Source: Listeria farberi
GTDB lineage: Bacteria > Bacillota > Bacilli > Lactobacillales > Listeriaceae
Direction of reading: 5' to 3'
DNA length: 64,000 nucleotides
Assembly: GCF_014229245.1 (NCBI RefSeq)
Contig: NZ_JAARZJ010000004.1
Location: forward strand, 62,001-126,000
The translations under genes were made by a program, and so were the position numbers. Under the pieces are notes generated by a model, which was given only the letters and a program-made list of their open reading frames with translations, was not told where the DNA came from and did no database searches. This document shows, piece after piece, positions 18,241 to 27,126 of the stretch (position 1 is the stretch's first letter; the number at the start of each line of letters is the position of its first letter).

Positions 18241-18280
18241 AAAAAGGACTGCTTCGCCAAAAGACGAAACAGTTCCCATT
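18241..18280 (-). terminator. Intercistronic terminator between dapH and ykuR
   Basis: On the minus strand GGAACTGTTTCG pairs with CGAAGCAGTCC, then TTTTTT. It sits between two genes of one pathway, so it probably reduces rather than blocks ykuR expression. Confidence 0.75.
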
Positions 18281-18286
18281 GATTTT

Positions 18287-18997
18287 TTAAAGTTGACGAA
18301 GTTCTTGCATGATTTCTGTTTTAGAAGCTGTTTTTGCATCCAATTTTTTAAGTTCACGTGCAGGAATTCCAGCCACAACTGTTCCAGGAGCTACGTCTTT
18401 AGTAACAATCGCGCCCGCTGCTACAACTGCGCCTTCTCCAATACGTACGCCTTCTAAAACAACAACATTTGCGCCCACTACAACATTGTCTTCCACAATA
18501 ACTGGTTGAGCGGATGGTGGTTCTACAACGCCTGCAAGGACGGAACCAGCACCAATGTGGCAGTTTTTACCAACTGTTGCGCGGCCTCCAAGAACAACAT
18601 TCATATCAATCATAGTACCATCACCGATTACAGAACCGATATTAATGCTTGCTCCCATCATAATTACAGCATTATCGCCAATTGTAACTTGGTCGCGAAT
18701 AACTGCGCCAGGCTCAATACGAGCGTTAATATTTTTCATATCTAACAAAGGAATAGCAGAATTACGACGATCATTTTCGATAACGTAATCTTCAATATTC
18801 GCTTTATTTGCTTCTAATAGTGGCTCAACAACAGCCCATTCTCCAAAAATAGTTCCCGCATTTCCAGTGATAAATGTTTTTACATCACTAGGAAAATTAA
18901 TTTTTTCTAGGTCCCCTTTTAGGTAAACCTTTACTGGTGTTGCTTTCTTGCTATTTTGAATAAAAGAAATAATTTGGTGCGCATCCATTTGTTCCAT
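18287..18997 (-). CDS. dapH: Tetrahydrodipicolinate N-acetyltransferase
   Basis: A 236-residue protein whose C-terminal two-thirds is a left-handed beta-helix of hexapeptide repeats ([31 protein letters not shown] onwards), with an N-terminal alpha/beta domain typical of DapH. It uses acetyl-CoA to acetylate tetrahydrodipicolinate. AAGGAGA about nine bases upstream supports ATG 18997. patA (aminotransferase) and ykuR (deacetylase), the next two steps, lie within 5 kb. Confidence 0.94.
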   Translation of the reverse strand: MEQMDAHQIISFIQNSKKATPVKVYLKGDLEKINFPSDVKTFITGNAGTIFGEWAVVEPLLEANKANIEDYVIENDRRNSAIPLLDMKNINARIEPGAVIRDQVTIGDNAVIMMGASINIGSVIGDGTMIDMNVVLGGRATVGKNCHIGAGSVLAGVVEPPSAQPVIVEDNVVVGANVVVLEGVRIGEGAVVAAGAIVTKDVAPGTVVAGIPARELKKLDAKTASKTEIMQELRQL

Positions 18998-19044
18998 GAA
19001 TTTTTGTCTCCTTCCGATATGTTCTGCTTTCTATTTTGCCATAG

Positions 19045-19923
19045 CTATTTCACTTGTTCAAGGAATTTATCTGTTATTTCTAAAAACGCCTTCACTTGTG
19101 GTAGACCAAGTGACTGTTCATAGGTTAATAAGTTGGTTTCTCGGCTTAAAATCGAGCCATCTTTTTCTCTTAGAGGTATTTTGTTGATTTTGTCCGTATA
19201 GCCGAGCATCGTCACTTCTGGCAAAATCGCAAAACCAATACCGTTTAAAGCCATTTGTCTAGAGGTTTCCATTTGATCCATCAACATAGCTTGGCGCGGC
19301 ATCTTCCCGAAATTTCTTTGCCAGTAATCTTGAATCACTTGATAATAATTCGAATCACTACGGAATTGGATAAATGGACGATTCGTATGAAAAACTTCTT
19401 CAATTTTAGTGATTTCTGTATCAACTAAAACGAGTTTATCATCAAATAAGGGCTTTTGAACACTTTTCCATGTCGAGTTTCCGCGTACAATACCTATATG
19501 GACATTTCCAGCGGCTAATTGCTGGGTTACTTCACTGCTCCAGCCAGTAACGAGGGAAATCTGGACGTTAGGGTAAGCACTTGCAAATGTCTTTAATACC
19601 CGTGGCAACCACATTTGAGCAACAACGCTCGCGCAAGCAATGCGTAGTGTCCCGCGAACGACGCCTTCCATTGCTTCTAGTTTTTCTTGAATGGTATGTT
19701 CTCGCTCAATCACACTTGATGCATGACGGACAATGGCTTCTCCTTCAGGTGTTAGAAGTAAGCCTTTTTGCGTTCGAATAAATATTTTTGTATTCCATCT
19801 ACTTTCAATCGTTTGCAATCGCTGAGACAACGCAGGCTGACTTAAAAATAATTTCTCTGCACTTTTACGCATATTTAGTTCTTCTGCCAAACAAACAAGA
19901 AGTTCATATTCCGTTACAATCAT
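19045..19923 (-). CDS. ccpC: CcpC-type LysR transcriptional regulator
   Basis: A 292-residue LysR regulator. The N-terminal winged helix-turn-helix reads LAEELNMRKSAEKLFLSQPALSQRL, and a LysR_substrate effector domain follows from about residue 90 (GTLRIACASVVAQMWLPRVLKTF). By remembered similarity and by synteny with Bacillus ykuL-ykuM it is CcpC, which senses citrate and represses citB and other TCA genes. Its ATG overlaps the stop of cbpB in an ATGA, so both are made from one message. Confidence 0.88.
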   Translation of the reverse strand: MIVTEYELLVCLAEELNMRKSAEKLFLSQPALSQRLQTIESRWNTKIFIRTQKGLLLTPEGEAIVRHASSVIEREHTIQEKLEAMEGVVRGTLRIACASVVAQMWLPRVLKTFASAYPNVQISLVTGWSSEVTQQLAAGNVHIGIVRGNSTWKSVQKPLFDDKLVLVDTEITKIEEVFHTNRPFIQFRSDSNYYQVIQDYWQRNFGKMPRQAMLMDQMETSRQMALNGIGFAILPEVTMLGYTDKINKIPLREKDGSILSRETNLLTYEQSLGLPQVKAFLEITDKFLEQVK

Positions 19924-20372
19924 CTATTTTCCTCCACCTGTAAATGAATATATCGATTGACTTGTTTTAAAATAACGCGCCTTGTCACAATTCCTTCAAA
20001 ATGGTGGTCTTCATCTACAACACAAACAAAAGGATGATCTACAAGTAAGCGTACAATTCGCTCGTTATTATTAAAATCTTTAATCACCGGAAAATCCGTT
20101 TGCATAACATCTTCTACTTTTAAATCTTCTAGTCTTTCAAATTCAATACGTTCAAGGCCAAGTATTGCATCCGTAATCATTGCAGCGCTAATTAATCCAT
20201 GGAGTTTAAATTCAAAGTCTAGTACTGGAATAACGGAATAACCGCATTTCGTTAATACAAGTAGCGCATGTTCGAGATTATTACCAAGTTGCACGTGTGC
20301 CACCTTTTCAGCGGAAATCATTGAATCAGCTAGCTCATTGTCAATAAATTGTCCAAATCTATTAGAGATCAT
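19920..20372 (-). CDS. cbpB: CBS-domain c-di-AMP receptor CbpB (YkuL-like)
   Basis: A 150-residue protein consisting of two CBS motifs (about 15-70, ALLVLTKCGYSVIPVLD..LHGLISAAMI; about 85-145, VEDVMQTDFPVIKDFNN..FVCVVDEDHHFEGIVTR). The Listeria orthologue, CbpB, binds c-di-AMP and in its free form stimulates the (p)ppGpp synthetase RelA; this is literature knowledge applied by synteny. Coupled to ccpC by a four-base overlap. Confidence 0.88.
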   Translation of the reverse strand: MISNRFGQFIDNELADSMISAEKVAHVQLGNNLEHALLVLTKCGYSVIPVLDFEFKLHGLISAAMITDAILGLERIEFERLEDLKVEDVMQTDFPVIKDFNNNERIVRLLVDHPFVCVVDEDHHFEGIVTRRVILKQVNRYIHLQVEENR

Positions 20373-20520
20373 TTAGAATCTTCCTCTTCCTTGTATTTTT
20401 AAGTTCTACGAAGTTTCTTTCAACTTAAAAAAATAAAACGAAACTTTTCCATCTCCTATTCTACCATACTATTTAGTCTGATTTCTTACATTTAGTGCTT
20501 GAAAATGATATTTTTATATA

Positions 20521-20553
20521 AAAAAAGCTGTGAATAAATATTCACAGCTTCAA
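20521..20553 (-). terminator. Terminator after ykuJ-like gene
   Basis: AAGCTGTGAATA (20525-20536) and TATTCACAGCTT (20539-20550) form a tight stem followed by a T-run on the minus strand. Confidence 0.9.
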
Positions 20554-20585
20554 GTAAATAACCGGATTAGCCAATTTTTAGCTTG

Positions 20586-20819
20586 TTATTCGTTTTCTTG
20601 TAACGTTTCAAAAATTTCGATAGCAGTCATATCAATATCATCAAATTGATATTTACTATTGTCGCCATAGATTTCTACTTCAAATGAATTAGAAGCTTGG
20701 AAAAACTTCACTTCGCACACAGGCGTACCATTTTTTTCAAAACGTCGTGCTTGTGTTTCAGCAGACTCATCTTCTTGCATTGCATGTAAACGTTGAATAA
20801 TTCCCAGTAACTGAGACAT
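20586..20819 (-). CDS. ykuJ: DUF1797 protein, YkuJ-like
   Basis: A 77-residue acidic protein beginning MSQLLGIIQRLHAMQE and ending IDMTAIEIFETLQENE, matching the YkuJ/DUF1797 family of Bacilli; function unknown. The start is ATG 20819, with GAGAGGAGA eight bases upstream; an in-frame ATG at 20846 has no ribosome site. In Bacillus ykuJ also lies near ykuL and ccpC, so this block keeps that order. Confidence 0.85.
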   Translation of the reverse strand: MSQLLGIIQRLHAMQEDESAETQARRFEKNGTPVCEVKFFQASNSFEVEIYGDNSKYQFDDIDMTAIEIFETLQENE

Positions 20820-21083
20820 CTTATACTCTCCTCTCAAATCCACCATCTGACGTGCAAAAAATTTGCTAGCTTGCAGTAATTATAATACGCGCGTGGCAAT
20901 GCTTTTTTACATATTTCCTCATATCTGGTTTTTTCGCCATATCTTATTTCTTTCACTATACTACCAAATTTTATCGCAAACCGCACGTATAACGCAAGGG
21001 TTCTGGAAATATTCAGAAAAAGAAATTATTTTAAATTAACTAGAATGACACGATTTGTTCTGTTTTCGCACTTATTTTATCTC
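20820..21083 (-). other. AT-rich gap upstream of ykuJ
   Basis: About 260 bp without a recognisable gene. A TTGCGT/TAAAAT pair and a later TATAAT on the minus strand are possible promoters for ykuJ, neither convincing. Nothing else is seen. Confidence 0.4.
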
Positions 21084-21126
21084 AAAAAAAGACTATAAAA
21101 AAGTATTTACCTTTTTTACAGTCTTT
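21084..21126 (-). terminator. Terminator after the Fur-controlled small gene
   Basis: On the minus strand AAAGACTGTAAAAAAG pairs with CTTTTTTATAGTCTTT (one mismatch), followed by more T. Confidence 0.88.
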
Positions 21127-21131
21127 GATAA

Positions 21132-21353
21132 TTAAAATTCATTTTTTCGATTTGCCGTAGCACTTATAATCATTTTTGTTGCTCGAACAATTGTTTTATG
21201 GCGATTAAATCCTTTAACACAAATCGTTTGGTCGCCAATCGTAGCAAATACTTCGCCCCATGAACCACAAGGATTGAAGCCATATGCATGTATTTTTAAC
21301 AAGCCATCTTTCGTTGGAAAAAAGAGAGCTTCGTATTTACCTGGTTTAGTCAT
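21132..21353 (-). CDS. Small protein of unknown function under a Fur box
   Basis: About 73 residues, basic, beginning MTKPGKYEALFFPTKDGLLK and ending TANRKNEF, with alternating hydrophobic residues suggesting a small beta-rich soluble fold and one cysteine pair (PCGSWGE, ICVKGF). No membrane segment or signal. The start ATG 21353 has GGAAGGGG nine bases upstream; the earlier ATG 21374 has none. A near-perfect Fur box lies about 50 bp upstream, so it should be induced under iron limitation; from memory the Listeria orthologue (lmo1007) appears in Fur-regulon lists. Molecular role unknown. Confidence 0.8.
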   Translation of the reverse strand: MTKPGKYEALFFPTKDGLLKIHAYGFNPCGSWGEVFATIGDQTICVKGFNRHKTIVRATKMIISATANRKNEF

Positions 21354-21394
21354 ATCCGGTGGCCCCTTCCACATTCAACCAATCATTTCTAACT

Positions 21395-21413
21395 GAAAAT
21401 GATTATCATTATT
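21395..21413 (-). promoter_or_regulatory. Fur box
   Basis: The 19-mer starting GAAAATGATT and ending ATCATTATT matches the GATAATGATTATCATTATC consensus at 17 of 19 positions. It lies just downstream of a TTGCAC/TAAGAT promoter reading minus, and about 100 bp before the divergent patA promoter elements end. Confidence 0.9.
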
Positions 21414-21475
21414 AAAACTATCTTATAGCATTCCCAATAAAAGTGCAAGGCTTTTTAGTAATATTTTCAGATATT

Positions 21476-21503
21476 TTGCTTTTCTTTCTTTTTAAGCTAT
21501 AAT
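21476..21503 (+). promoter_or_regulatory. Sigma-A promoter for patA
   Basis: TTGCTT (21476-21481), 16-bp spacer, TATAAT (21498-21503), leaving a leader of about 60 nt before the start. Confidence 0.7.
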
Positions 21504-21572
21504 GGAATGAAATTACGAAGCTTACTCCCATCTTATTTTCACGGGATTTTCTTATAAAGAAAGGTGACGAAA

Positions 21573-22718
21573 ATGACAAAATCTATTCGACCAGAATTAC
21601 ACGATATTCAAGTAAGTGGTATCAGAACTTTTAATACACGAGTTACCGGCATTCCAGACATGATCCGCTTAACACTTGGTGAACCTGACTTCCCGACTCC
21701 TGACCATGTAAAACAAGCTGCCATTTCAGCCATACAAGAAAATTTCACCAATTATACACCGAACGCGGGTATGCCTGAACTACTCGAAGCAGCTTCTACT
21801 TATTTTCAAGAAAAATATGATCTGTCCTATACTAACAAAGAAATCATCGTTACCGTAGGGGCTACAGAAGCGATTTCTGTTGCGTTACAAACGATTTTGG
21901 AGCCTGGGGATGAAGTTATCTTACCTGACCCAATTTATCCTGGTTACGAGCCTTTAATCTCGTTAAATAAAGCCCATCCTGTTAAAGTAGATACAACTGG
22001 GACTAATTTCAAATTAACACCTGAACAATTAAAAGCACATATCACACCCAAAACAAAAGCACTTATCATTCCCTATCCTTCTAATCCAACCGGAGTCACA
22101 CTTTCTAAAAAAGAACTCACTTCTTTAGCAGAAGTGTTAAAAGAAACAGGTATTTTTGTCATAGCAGATGAGATTTACAGTGAATTAACTTATCACGAAG
22201 AGCATGTGAGCATTGCTCCTATGTTAAGAGATCAAACAATAGTTATCAATGGTTTATCTAAGTCTCACGCGATGATTGGTTGGAGAATTGGTTTTTTACT
22301 TGCCCCAGAAATTTTGACACAAGAAATGCTAAAAATTCATCAGTATTCCGTTACCTGTGCAAGTTCGATTTCCCAAAAAGCAGCACTAGAAGCCATTACA
22401 AACGGTAAAGATGATGCTTTTCAAATGCGGACTGAATACAAAACACGCGCTAGTTTCACCCAAGAGCGCCTAGAAAAAATGGGCTTTACTGTTATTCCGC
22501 CAGATGGTGCATTTTATTTCTTCGTCAAACTTCCTGATGAAATCACCGAAAACTCTTTCGATTGGGCCGTAAAACTTGCGGAAGAAGCCAAGGTAGCAGT
22601 CGTTCCTGGAAGTGCTTTTTCAGAAAAAGGCGATCGTTACTTCCGTCTTTCTTATGCTACTTCCTTTAATAATTTAGTTAAAGCTCTAGATCGAATGGCT
22701 CTATTTATAGCAAAATAA
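21573..22718 (+). CDS. patA: PLP aminotransferase, probable N-acetyl-LL-diaminopimelate aminotransferase
   Basis: A 381-residue class-I aminotransferase: TPNAGMPELLEA near 60, LPDPIYPGYEPLISL, PYPSNPTGVTLS, ADEIYSELTY and the PLP lysine in NGLSKSHAMIGWRIGF. It closely resembles Bacillus PatA, which transaminates N-acetyl-LL-2-amino-6-oxopimelate in the acetylase branch of DAP synthesis; dapH and ykuR for the steps before and after lie close by. The start ATG 21573 has AAAGG eight bases upstream; the GTG at 21564 overlaps that ribosome site. Confidence 0.9.
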   Translation: MTKSIRPELHDIQVSGIRTFNTRVTGIPDMIRLTLGEPDFPTPDHVKQAAISAIQENFTNYTPNAGMPELLEAASTYFQEKYDLSYTNKEIIVTVGATEAISVALQTILEPGDEVILPDPIYPGYEPLISLNKAHPVKVDTTGTNFKLTPEQLKAHITPKTKALIIPYPSNPTGVTLSKKELTSLAEVLKETGIFVIADEIYSELTYHEEHVSIAPMLRDQTIVINGLSKSHAMIGWRIGFLLAPEILTQEMLKIHQYSVTCASSISQKAALEAITNGKDDAFQMRTEYKTRASFTQERLEKMGFTVIPPDGAFYFFVKLPDEITENSFDWAVKLAEEAKVAVVPGSAFSEKGDRYFRLSYATSFNNLVKALDRMALFIAK

Positions 22719-22752
22719 AAAATACCCCCTAACTTTGGTTAGAGGGTATTTC
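22719..22752. terminator. Bidirectional terminator, patA / dehydrogenase
   Basis: AAATACCC-C-CTAAC (22720-22733) pairs with GTTAG-A-GGGTATTT (22738-22751), one mismatch, T-rich on both sides. Confidence 0.88.
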
Positions 22753-22757
22753 TTCGT

Positions 22758-23618
22758 TTAGCGATAATATTTAATGAGTGCTTGTGTGCCTTCCTCACTC
22801 AAACCTTGTTCTGCTAGCGTTTGGTACATTTTTTCAGCTAATGATAGCCCTGGAAGTTCTAGTCCCATTTGCTTTGCTTCCGAAATAGCAATACCCATAT
22901 CTTTGATAAAATGTTTAATGAAGAATCCTGGGGAAAAATCATCCTTGAGTACACGTGGAATCAAATTTGTAAGCGACCAACTGCCAGCTGCTCCACCCGA
23001 AATTGAATCTAAAACACGTGTTGGATTAAGTCCAGCTGCCTCTGCGTAAATAATTGCTTCAGTCACGCCAATCATATTAGAAGCAATCGCAATTTGGTTC
23101 ACCATTTTTGTATGTTGACCAGCACCCGCATCCCCTTGTAATATTACACTACTTCCAAGAATTTCAAGAATTGGTTTCACTTTTATAAATATATCTTCTG
23201 CACCACCAATCATAATTGCAAGCGTCCCATTTTTTGCGCCTATATCTCCACCTGAAACAGGAGCGTCCAATATACCTATTCCTTTTTCACGGCCATTTTC
23301 AGCAATCTTTTTAGCTAAAGCTGGAGAAGAAGTTGTCATATCAATTGCTACTGTTCCAAATGCCAAGTTTTCTAAAAAACCATTTTCACCTAAATATAGC
23401 TCTTCCACATCTTTTGGGTAACCAACCATGGAAATTAGCACATCCACTTTACTCGCAAGTTCAGCTGGCGTTTCTTCCCATAATGCTCCTTTTTTTAGTA
23501 AAACCTCTGCCTTCGCTTTTGTACGTGTATAAACAGAAACTTCATAACCAGCATCAATTAAATGACAAGCCATACTTGCACCCATTACACCAGTACCTAC
23601 AAATCCAATTTTACTCAT
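22758..23618 (-). CDS. 3-hydroxyisobutyrate dehydrogenase family oxidoreductase
   Basis: A 286-residue beta-hydroxyacid dehydrogenase: N-terminal NAD(P) motif GFVGTGVMGASMA, substrate-binding DAPVSGGDIGAKNGTL, and the catalytic lysine in GQHTKMVNQI (about residue 171). Family substrates include 3-hydroxyisobutyrate, tartronate semialdehyde and succinic semialdehyde; the sequence alone does not choose. It is 11 bp downstream of the YdcF-like gene, so likely in one operon with it. Confidence 0.9.
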   Translation of the reverse strand: MSKIGFVGTGVMGASMACHLIDAGYEVSVYTRTKAKAEVLLKKGALWEETPAELASKVDVLISMVGYPKDVEELYLGENGFLENLAFGTVAIDMTTSSPALAKKIAENGREKGIGILDAPVSGGDIGAKNGTLAIMIGGAEDIFIKVKPILEILGSSVILQGDAGAGQHTKMVNQIAIASNMIGVTEAIIYAEAAGLNPTRVLDSISGGAAGSWSLTNLIPRVLKDDFSPGFFIKHFIKDMGIAISEAKQMGLELPGLSLAEKMYQTLAEQGLSEEGTQALIKYYR

Positions 23619-23629
23619 ATAAAGCCCTC

Positions 23630-24664
23630 CTATCTAAAAGTAATACCAATAATTGCTAAAAACACAAAGAATAAAACAAGCAATCCAAGTAAAATCATAT
23701 GTACTTTTTTATACATTACCGTAATTGCAATAAATTCTCTAATTAGTGCATTAGGCATATAATATAAAGCTGTTTTTGCACCAATACCTTGGCTTTTTAG
23801 TCCAGCTTGTCTCGCATATAGTCCTGCTCGAAATAAATGAAAATTATTCGTTGCAAACAAACTATTATATGTTGGCATAATTTCTTCCATCTTCTTTTTG
23901 GAAAATTTCATGTTTTGTAGCGTATTAACGGATTCATCTTCCAAAATAATAAAATTTTTGTTTATTCCTTGACTAATTAAATAATCACACATTGCTTCTG
24001 CTTCAGAAACAGTTTCATTTGCTCCCTGTCCGCCCGAAACAATAAAAGTAGCTCGCTTCCCATTTTTTGTATACTGCTTCTTATAGAACTTGATAGCCCG
24101 GTCTAATCTGCTAGCAAGTAATGGTGGAACTCTATCACCATTTATTAGCCCACTTCCTAATACAATTAAAAAGTCCTGGTTATACCTTGGGAAATTAAAC
24201 TGATAAAGAAATGTTGACAAAAGAAAAGCTAAGAACAAGAAAGAAAAGTACCCTACTAAAGCCATGAAAAATACCACCATAACTCCTAAAATAGGACTTC
24301 CTGTTTTTAAGATACTTCCAAACCAAGTAATAATTAGTGCTAATATACCGAAACCAATAATTAATGGGAGCATATTAGCTAATTTGCGGCCTTCCCGTTT
24401 TAGCATCAATCGCCCATTAACGATAAGCATTGTTGCAATTCCCACTATAAAGAATGGAATGAGTAATAGTAATAAAAGTAACACTGTCCCCATAATTGAA
24501 ACAAGAAGTTCATTGCCTTTTGAAAAGGTTACGTAAACTACTGAGAGCACAGAAAAAAATAATGCCATTGTCAAGACTATTCCATTGCTAATTCGTCGTC
24601 TATCTATAATTGACAAAATAATAAAAAGTAGCAGAAAAAAACCTGCTAGTAAATAGATAACCAC
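23630..24664 (-). CDS. YdcF/DUF218 family membrane protein
   Basis: A 344-residue protein with about five or six membrane helices in the first 165 residues, then a DUF218 domain (LIVLGSGLINGDRVPPLLASRL, IVSGGQGANETVSEAEAMCDYL, ILEDESVNTLQNMKFS, ATNNFHLFRAGLYARQAGL) and a C-terminal membrane helix. DUF218 proteins include SanA and ElyC, linked to envelope integrity. The start is GTG 24664 with GGGGG eight bases upstream; a nearby ATG is out of frame. Confidence 0.85.
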   Translation of the reverse strand: MVIYLLAGFFLLLFIILSIIDRRRISNGIVLTMALFFSVLSVVYVTFSKGNELLVSIMGTVLLLLLLLIPFFIVGIATMLIVNGRLMLKREGRKLANMLPLIIGFGILALIITWFGSILKTGSPILGVMVVFFMALVGYFSFLFLAFLLSTFLYQFNFPRYNQDFLIVLGSGLINGDRVPPLLASRLDRAIKFYKKQYTKNGKRATFIVSGGQGANETVSEAEAMCDYLISQGINKNFIILEDESVNTLQNMKFSKKKMEEIMPTYNSLFATNNFHLFRAGLYARQAGLKSQGIGAKTALYYMPNALIREFIAITVMYKKVHMILLGLLVLFFVFLAIIGITFR

Positions 24665-24730
24665 TCATGTTGCCCCCTTTTAACTAACTGTCTATTAATT
24701 ATACTTGTGCTCCATCTTTTTCACAACACA

Positions 24731-24764
24731 AAAAAACCTAGACAAAGAAATTTGTCTAGGTTTT
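24731..24764 (-). terminator. Terminator after ptsHI
   Basis: AAAACCTAGACAAA (24733-24746) pairs with TTTGTCTAGGTTTT (24751-24764), then T-run on the minus strand. Confidence 0.92.
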
Positions 24765-24773
24765 CATCAGAGT

Positions 24774-26492
24774 TTACTCTGCAGTATATTTCTCAACTAA
24801 ATCTACAACTTCTTCAGCTGTAGATTTATTTAAAGCTTCTTCCGCTAATTTAACCATTTCAGATTGATCTAAACGTTTAATTAACGAACGAGATTTAAGA
24901 ATGCTTGAAGCACTCATTGAAAATTCATCTAAACCTAAGCCTAAAAGAAGTGGTACAGCCGTTTGATCTCCAGCCATTTCCCCGCACATACCAGTCCATT
25001 TGCCTTCTTTATGGGAAGCATCAATCACCATTTTTACTAAACGTAAAATAGATGGATTGTATGGTTGATATAGGTAAGAAACACGTTCGTTCATACGGTC
25101 AGCAGCCATCGTATACTGAATTAAGTCATTTGTTCCGATTGAGAAGAAATCAACTTCTTTAGCAAATTGATCAGCTAGAACTGCAGCAGCAGGAATTTCA
25201 ATCATGATTCCAAGTTCGATGGAATCAGAAACTTCAGTCCCAGCAGCTTTTAGTTTCGCTTTTTCATCTAGTAAAATATCACGCGCTTGGCGGAATTCAT
25301 TTACTGTTGCAATCATCGGGAACATAATTTTTAAGTTACCATATACACTTGCGCGAAGTAATGCGCGAAGTTGTGTACGGAATAATTCTTCATTCGCAAA
25401 ACAAAGACGAATAGCACGGAATCCTAGGAATGGGTTCATTTCTTCTGGAAGTTCTAGGTATGGTAACGTTTTATCGCCACCAATATCTAATGTACGAACT
25501 ACCACAGATTTTCCATCCATACCAGAAACTACTGCTTTATACGCTTCAAATTGCTCTTCTTCAGTTGGGAAATTGTCTCGACCCATGTACAAGAATTCTG
25601 TACGATAAAGTCCCACTGCTTCCCCGCCGTTAGAAATAACACCTTCTAAATCATTCGGAGTTCCGATGTTTGCTGCAAGCTCCACGTGAACACCATCTTT
25701 AGAAACGGTTTTTTCATTTTTAAGTTTTTCCCATTCTGCTTGTTGTAAAGCAAAATCAGATTTAATTTTTTCATAGTGAGCGATTTGTTCTTCTGTTGGA
25801 TGGATGATAACATTACCTTCCAAACCATCAATAATAACAATATCGTTTTTTGCTACGCTAGCAGTAACTTCTTTCGTCCCAACTACTGCTGGAATTTCAA
25901 GAGAACGTGCCATAATAGCAGAATGTGAAGTACGACCACCAATATCCGTCACAAAACCTTTAACAAAATTACGGTTAAGTTGTGCGGTATCAGAAGGTGT
26001 TAAATCAGCTGCAACAACTACTACTTCCTCATCAATTAAAGCTGGATTAGGAATTGTCACTCCTAGTAAGTGAGAAAGAACACGTTTACGTACATCTTTA
26101 ATATCCGCTGCACGTTCACGCATATATTCGTTGTCCATCGATTCAAACATACCAATAAACATATCTGTCGTTTCTTGTAAAGCTGTTTCTGCATTCGTTT
26201 TTGCATTTTTGATGCTTTCTTCAATTGGTCCTGTTAGTTCAGGATCATTTAAAACTAGAAGATGTGCATCAAAAATTTGAGCCTTATCTTCGCCTAAGTC
26301 TTTAGCTGCTTTTTCACGAATCGTTGAAAGTTCTGTTCTAGAAACTTCTAACGCGCTTTCAAAACGTTTTACTTCACTTTCAACATCCGTAACTTCTGTT
26401 TTTTCATAGGAAAGATCAGGTTCAACGAGCAGATAAGCTTTCGCAATGGCAATCCCATCAGATGCTGCGATACCTTTCAACTCTTTAGCCAT
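24774..26492 (-). CDS. ptsI: PTS enzyme I (phosphoenolpyruvate-protein phosphotransferase)
   Basis: A 572-residue cytosolic enzyme: HPr-binding N-terminal domain, the phospho-histidine block [21 protein letters not shown] (His about 189), and a C-terminal PEP-binding barrel with [24 protein letters not shown]-like [16 protein letters not shown] and GTNDLIQY. It takes phosphate from PEP and gives it to HPr for all PTS sugars. It overlaps ptsH by one base. Confidence 0.97.
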   Translation of the reverse strand: MAKELKGIAASDGIAIAKAYLLVEPDLSYEKTEVTDVESEVKRFESALEVSRTELSTIREKAAKDLGEDKAQIFDAHLLVLNDPELTGPIEESIKNAKTNAETALQETTDMFIGMFESMDNEYMRERAADIKDVRKRVLSHLLGVTIPNPALIDEEVVVVAADLTPSDTAQLNRNFVKGFVTDIGGRTSHSAIMARSLEIPAVVGTKEVTASVAKNDIVIIDGLEGNVIIHPTEEQIAHYEKIKSDFALQQAEWEKLKNEKTVSKDGVHVELAANIGTPNDLEGVISNGGEAVGLYRTEFLYMGRDNFPTEEEQFEAYKAVVSGMDGKSVVVRTLDIGGDKTLPYLELPEEMNPFLGFRAIRLCFANEELFRTQLRALLRASVYGNLKIMFPMIATVNEFRQARDILLDEKAKLKAAGTEVSDSIELGIMIEIPAAAVLADQFAKEVDFFSIGTNDLIQYTMAADRMNERVSYLYQPYNPSILRLVKMVIDASHKEGKWTGMCGEMAGDQTAVPLLLGLGLDEFSMSASSILKSRSLIKRLDQSEMVKLAEEALNKSTAEEVVDLVEKYTAE

Positions 26493-26758
26493 TATTCAGC
26501 CAATCCTTCTTTCTTAAGAACTTCAGTTAGTCCTTCAATTGCTTCTTTTTCGTCGCTACCTTCAGTATAGATAGTGATGTCAGCGCCTTTACCAATACCA
26601 AGGGACATAACACCCATGATTGATTTAAGGTTTACTTTTTTGCCAGTGTATTCAATTTGAACATCAGAGCTGTATTTACTTGCAGCCTGCACCAATAGAG
26701 TTGCTGGGCGTGCGTGAATTCCTGTTTCATCGATTACTACAAAACTTGCTTGTTCCAT
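26492..26758 (-). CDS. ptsH: HPr phosphocarrier protein
   Basis: An 88-residue protein with the catalytic His15 in GIHARPAT and the regulatory Ser46 in [12 protein letters not shown], phosphorylated by HprK to form the CcpA corepressor. AAAGGAGA about ten bases upstream supports ATG 26758. First gene of ptsHI. Confidence 0.98.
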
Positions 26759-26844
26759 AATTTACATTCTCCTTTGTAAAGAAATTTGTTGTAACCTTTT
26801 AAGCCGAAAAATTTTCAGCAAAAAAGACTATCCCTCAATTAAAA

Positions 26845-26873
26845 AGAGTACCATGTTTTACCTATTGTTACAA
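26845..26873 (-). promoter_or_regulatory. ptsHI promoter
   Basis: On the minus strand TTGTAA (26868-26873), 17-bp spacer ending TGG, TACTCT (26845-26850), about 85 bp before ptsH. Confidence 0.6.
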
Positions 26874-27066
26874 CTATTTGATTAAAAATTTTTTAGAATG
26901 TTTTTTTGAAGAGCACCTTGTTTCCATCTTTTTATTTATAATAAAGAGAGCGCTTTTCAAAAAATTTGTCACTAATTTGTTTTATTTTTAATTTAAAATA
27001 CACTTTTGGAAGGCTTATAGTTGATTTTAATAGGTTTTTAGTGCAAAATTTAAGGAAGGTTCAAAA
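26874..27066. other. Rest of the ptsH / ykvS divergent intergenic region
   Basis: Together with the ptsHI promoter and leader this makes a gap of about 370 bp. It holds a GAGAGCGCTTTTC dyad around 26945-26957 that resembles half of a cre site but is mis-spaced, and a TTGGAA (27006-27011)/TAATAG (27028-27033) pair that could drive the ykvS-like gene. Nothing else is seen. Confidence 0.4.
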
Positions 27067-27126
27067 ATGCATACATTCTTTTTCATCAAGATAGAGGCAA
27101 CACCGAAAATCGAAGGAGTGATAACA

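Noticed and set aside
23333-23659. A 108-codon open frame opposite the dehydrogenase gene
   Set aside because: Antisense to the NAD-binding domain and unsupported by any motif.
25204-25608. A 134-codon open frame opposite ptsI
   Set aside because: Lies wholly antisense to a conserved gene and its codons mirror that gene; no ribosome site.
26945-26957. cre-like site (GAGAGCGCTTTTC) upstream of ptsHI
   Set aside because: The central CG is mis-spaced relative to the cre consensus on the strand that otherwise fits, so CcpA binding is not supported.
27067-27126. A 20-residue N-terminal extension of the YkvS-like protein
   Set aside because: Family members begin at the MAKAHVGD position, which has its own AAGGAG; kept as an alternative only.
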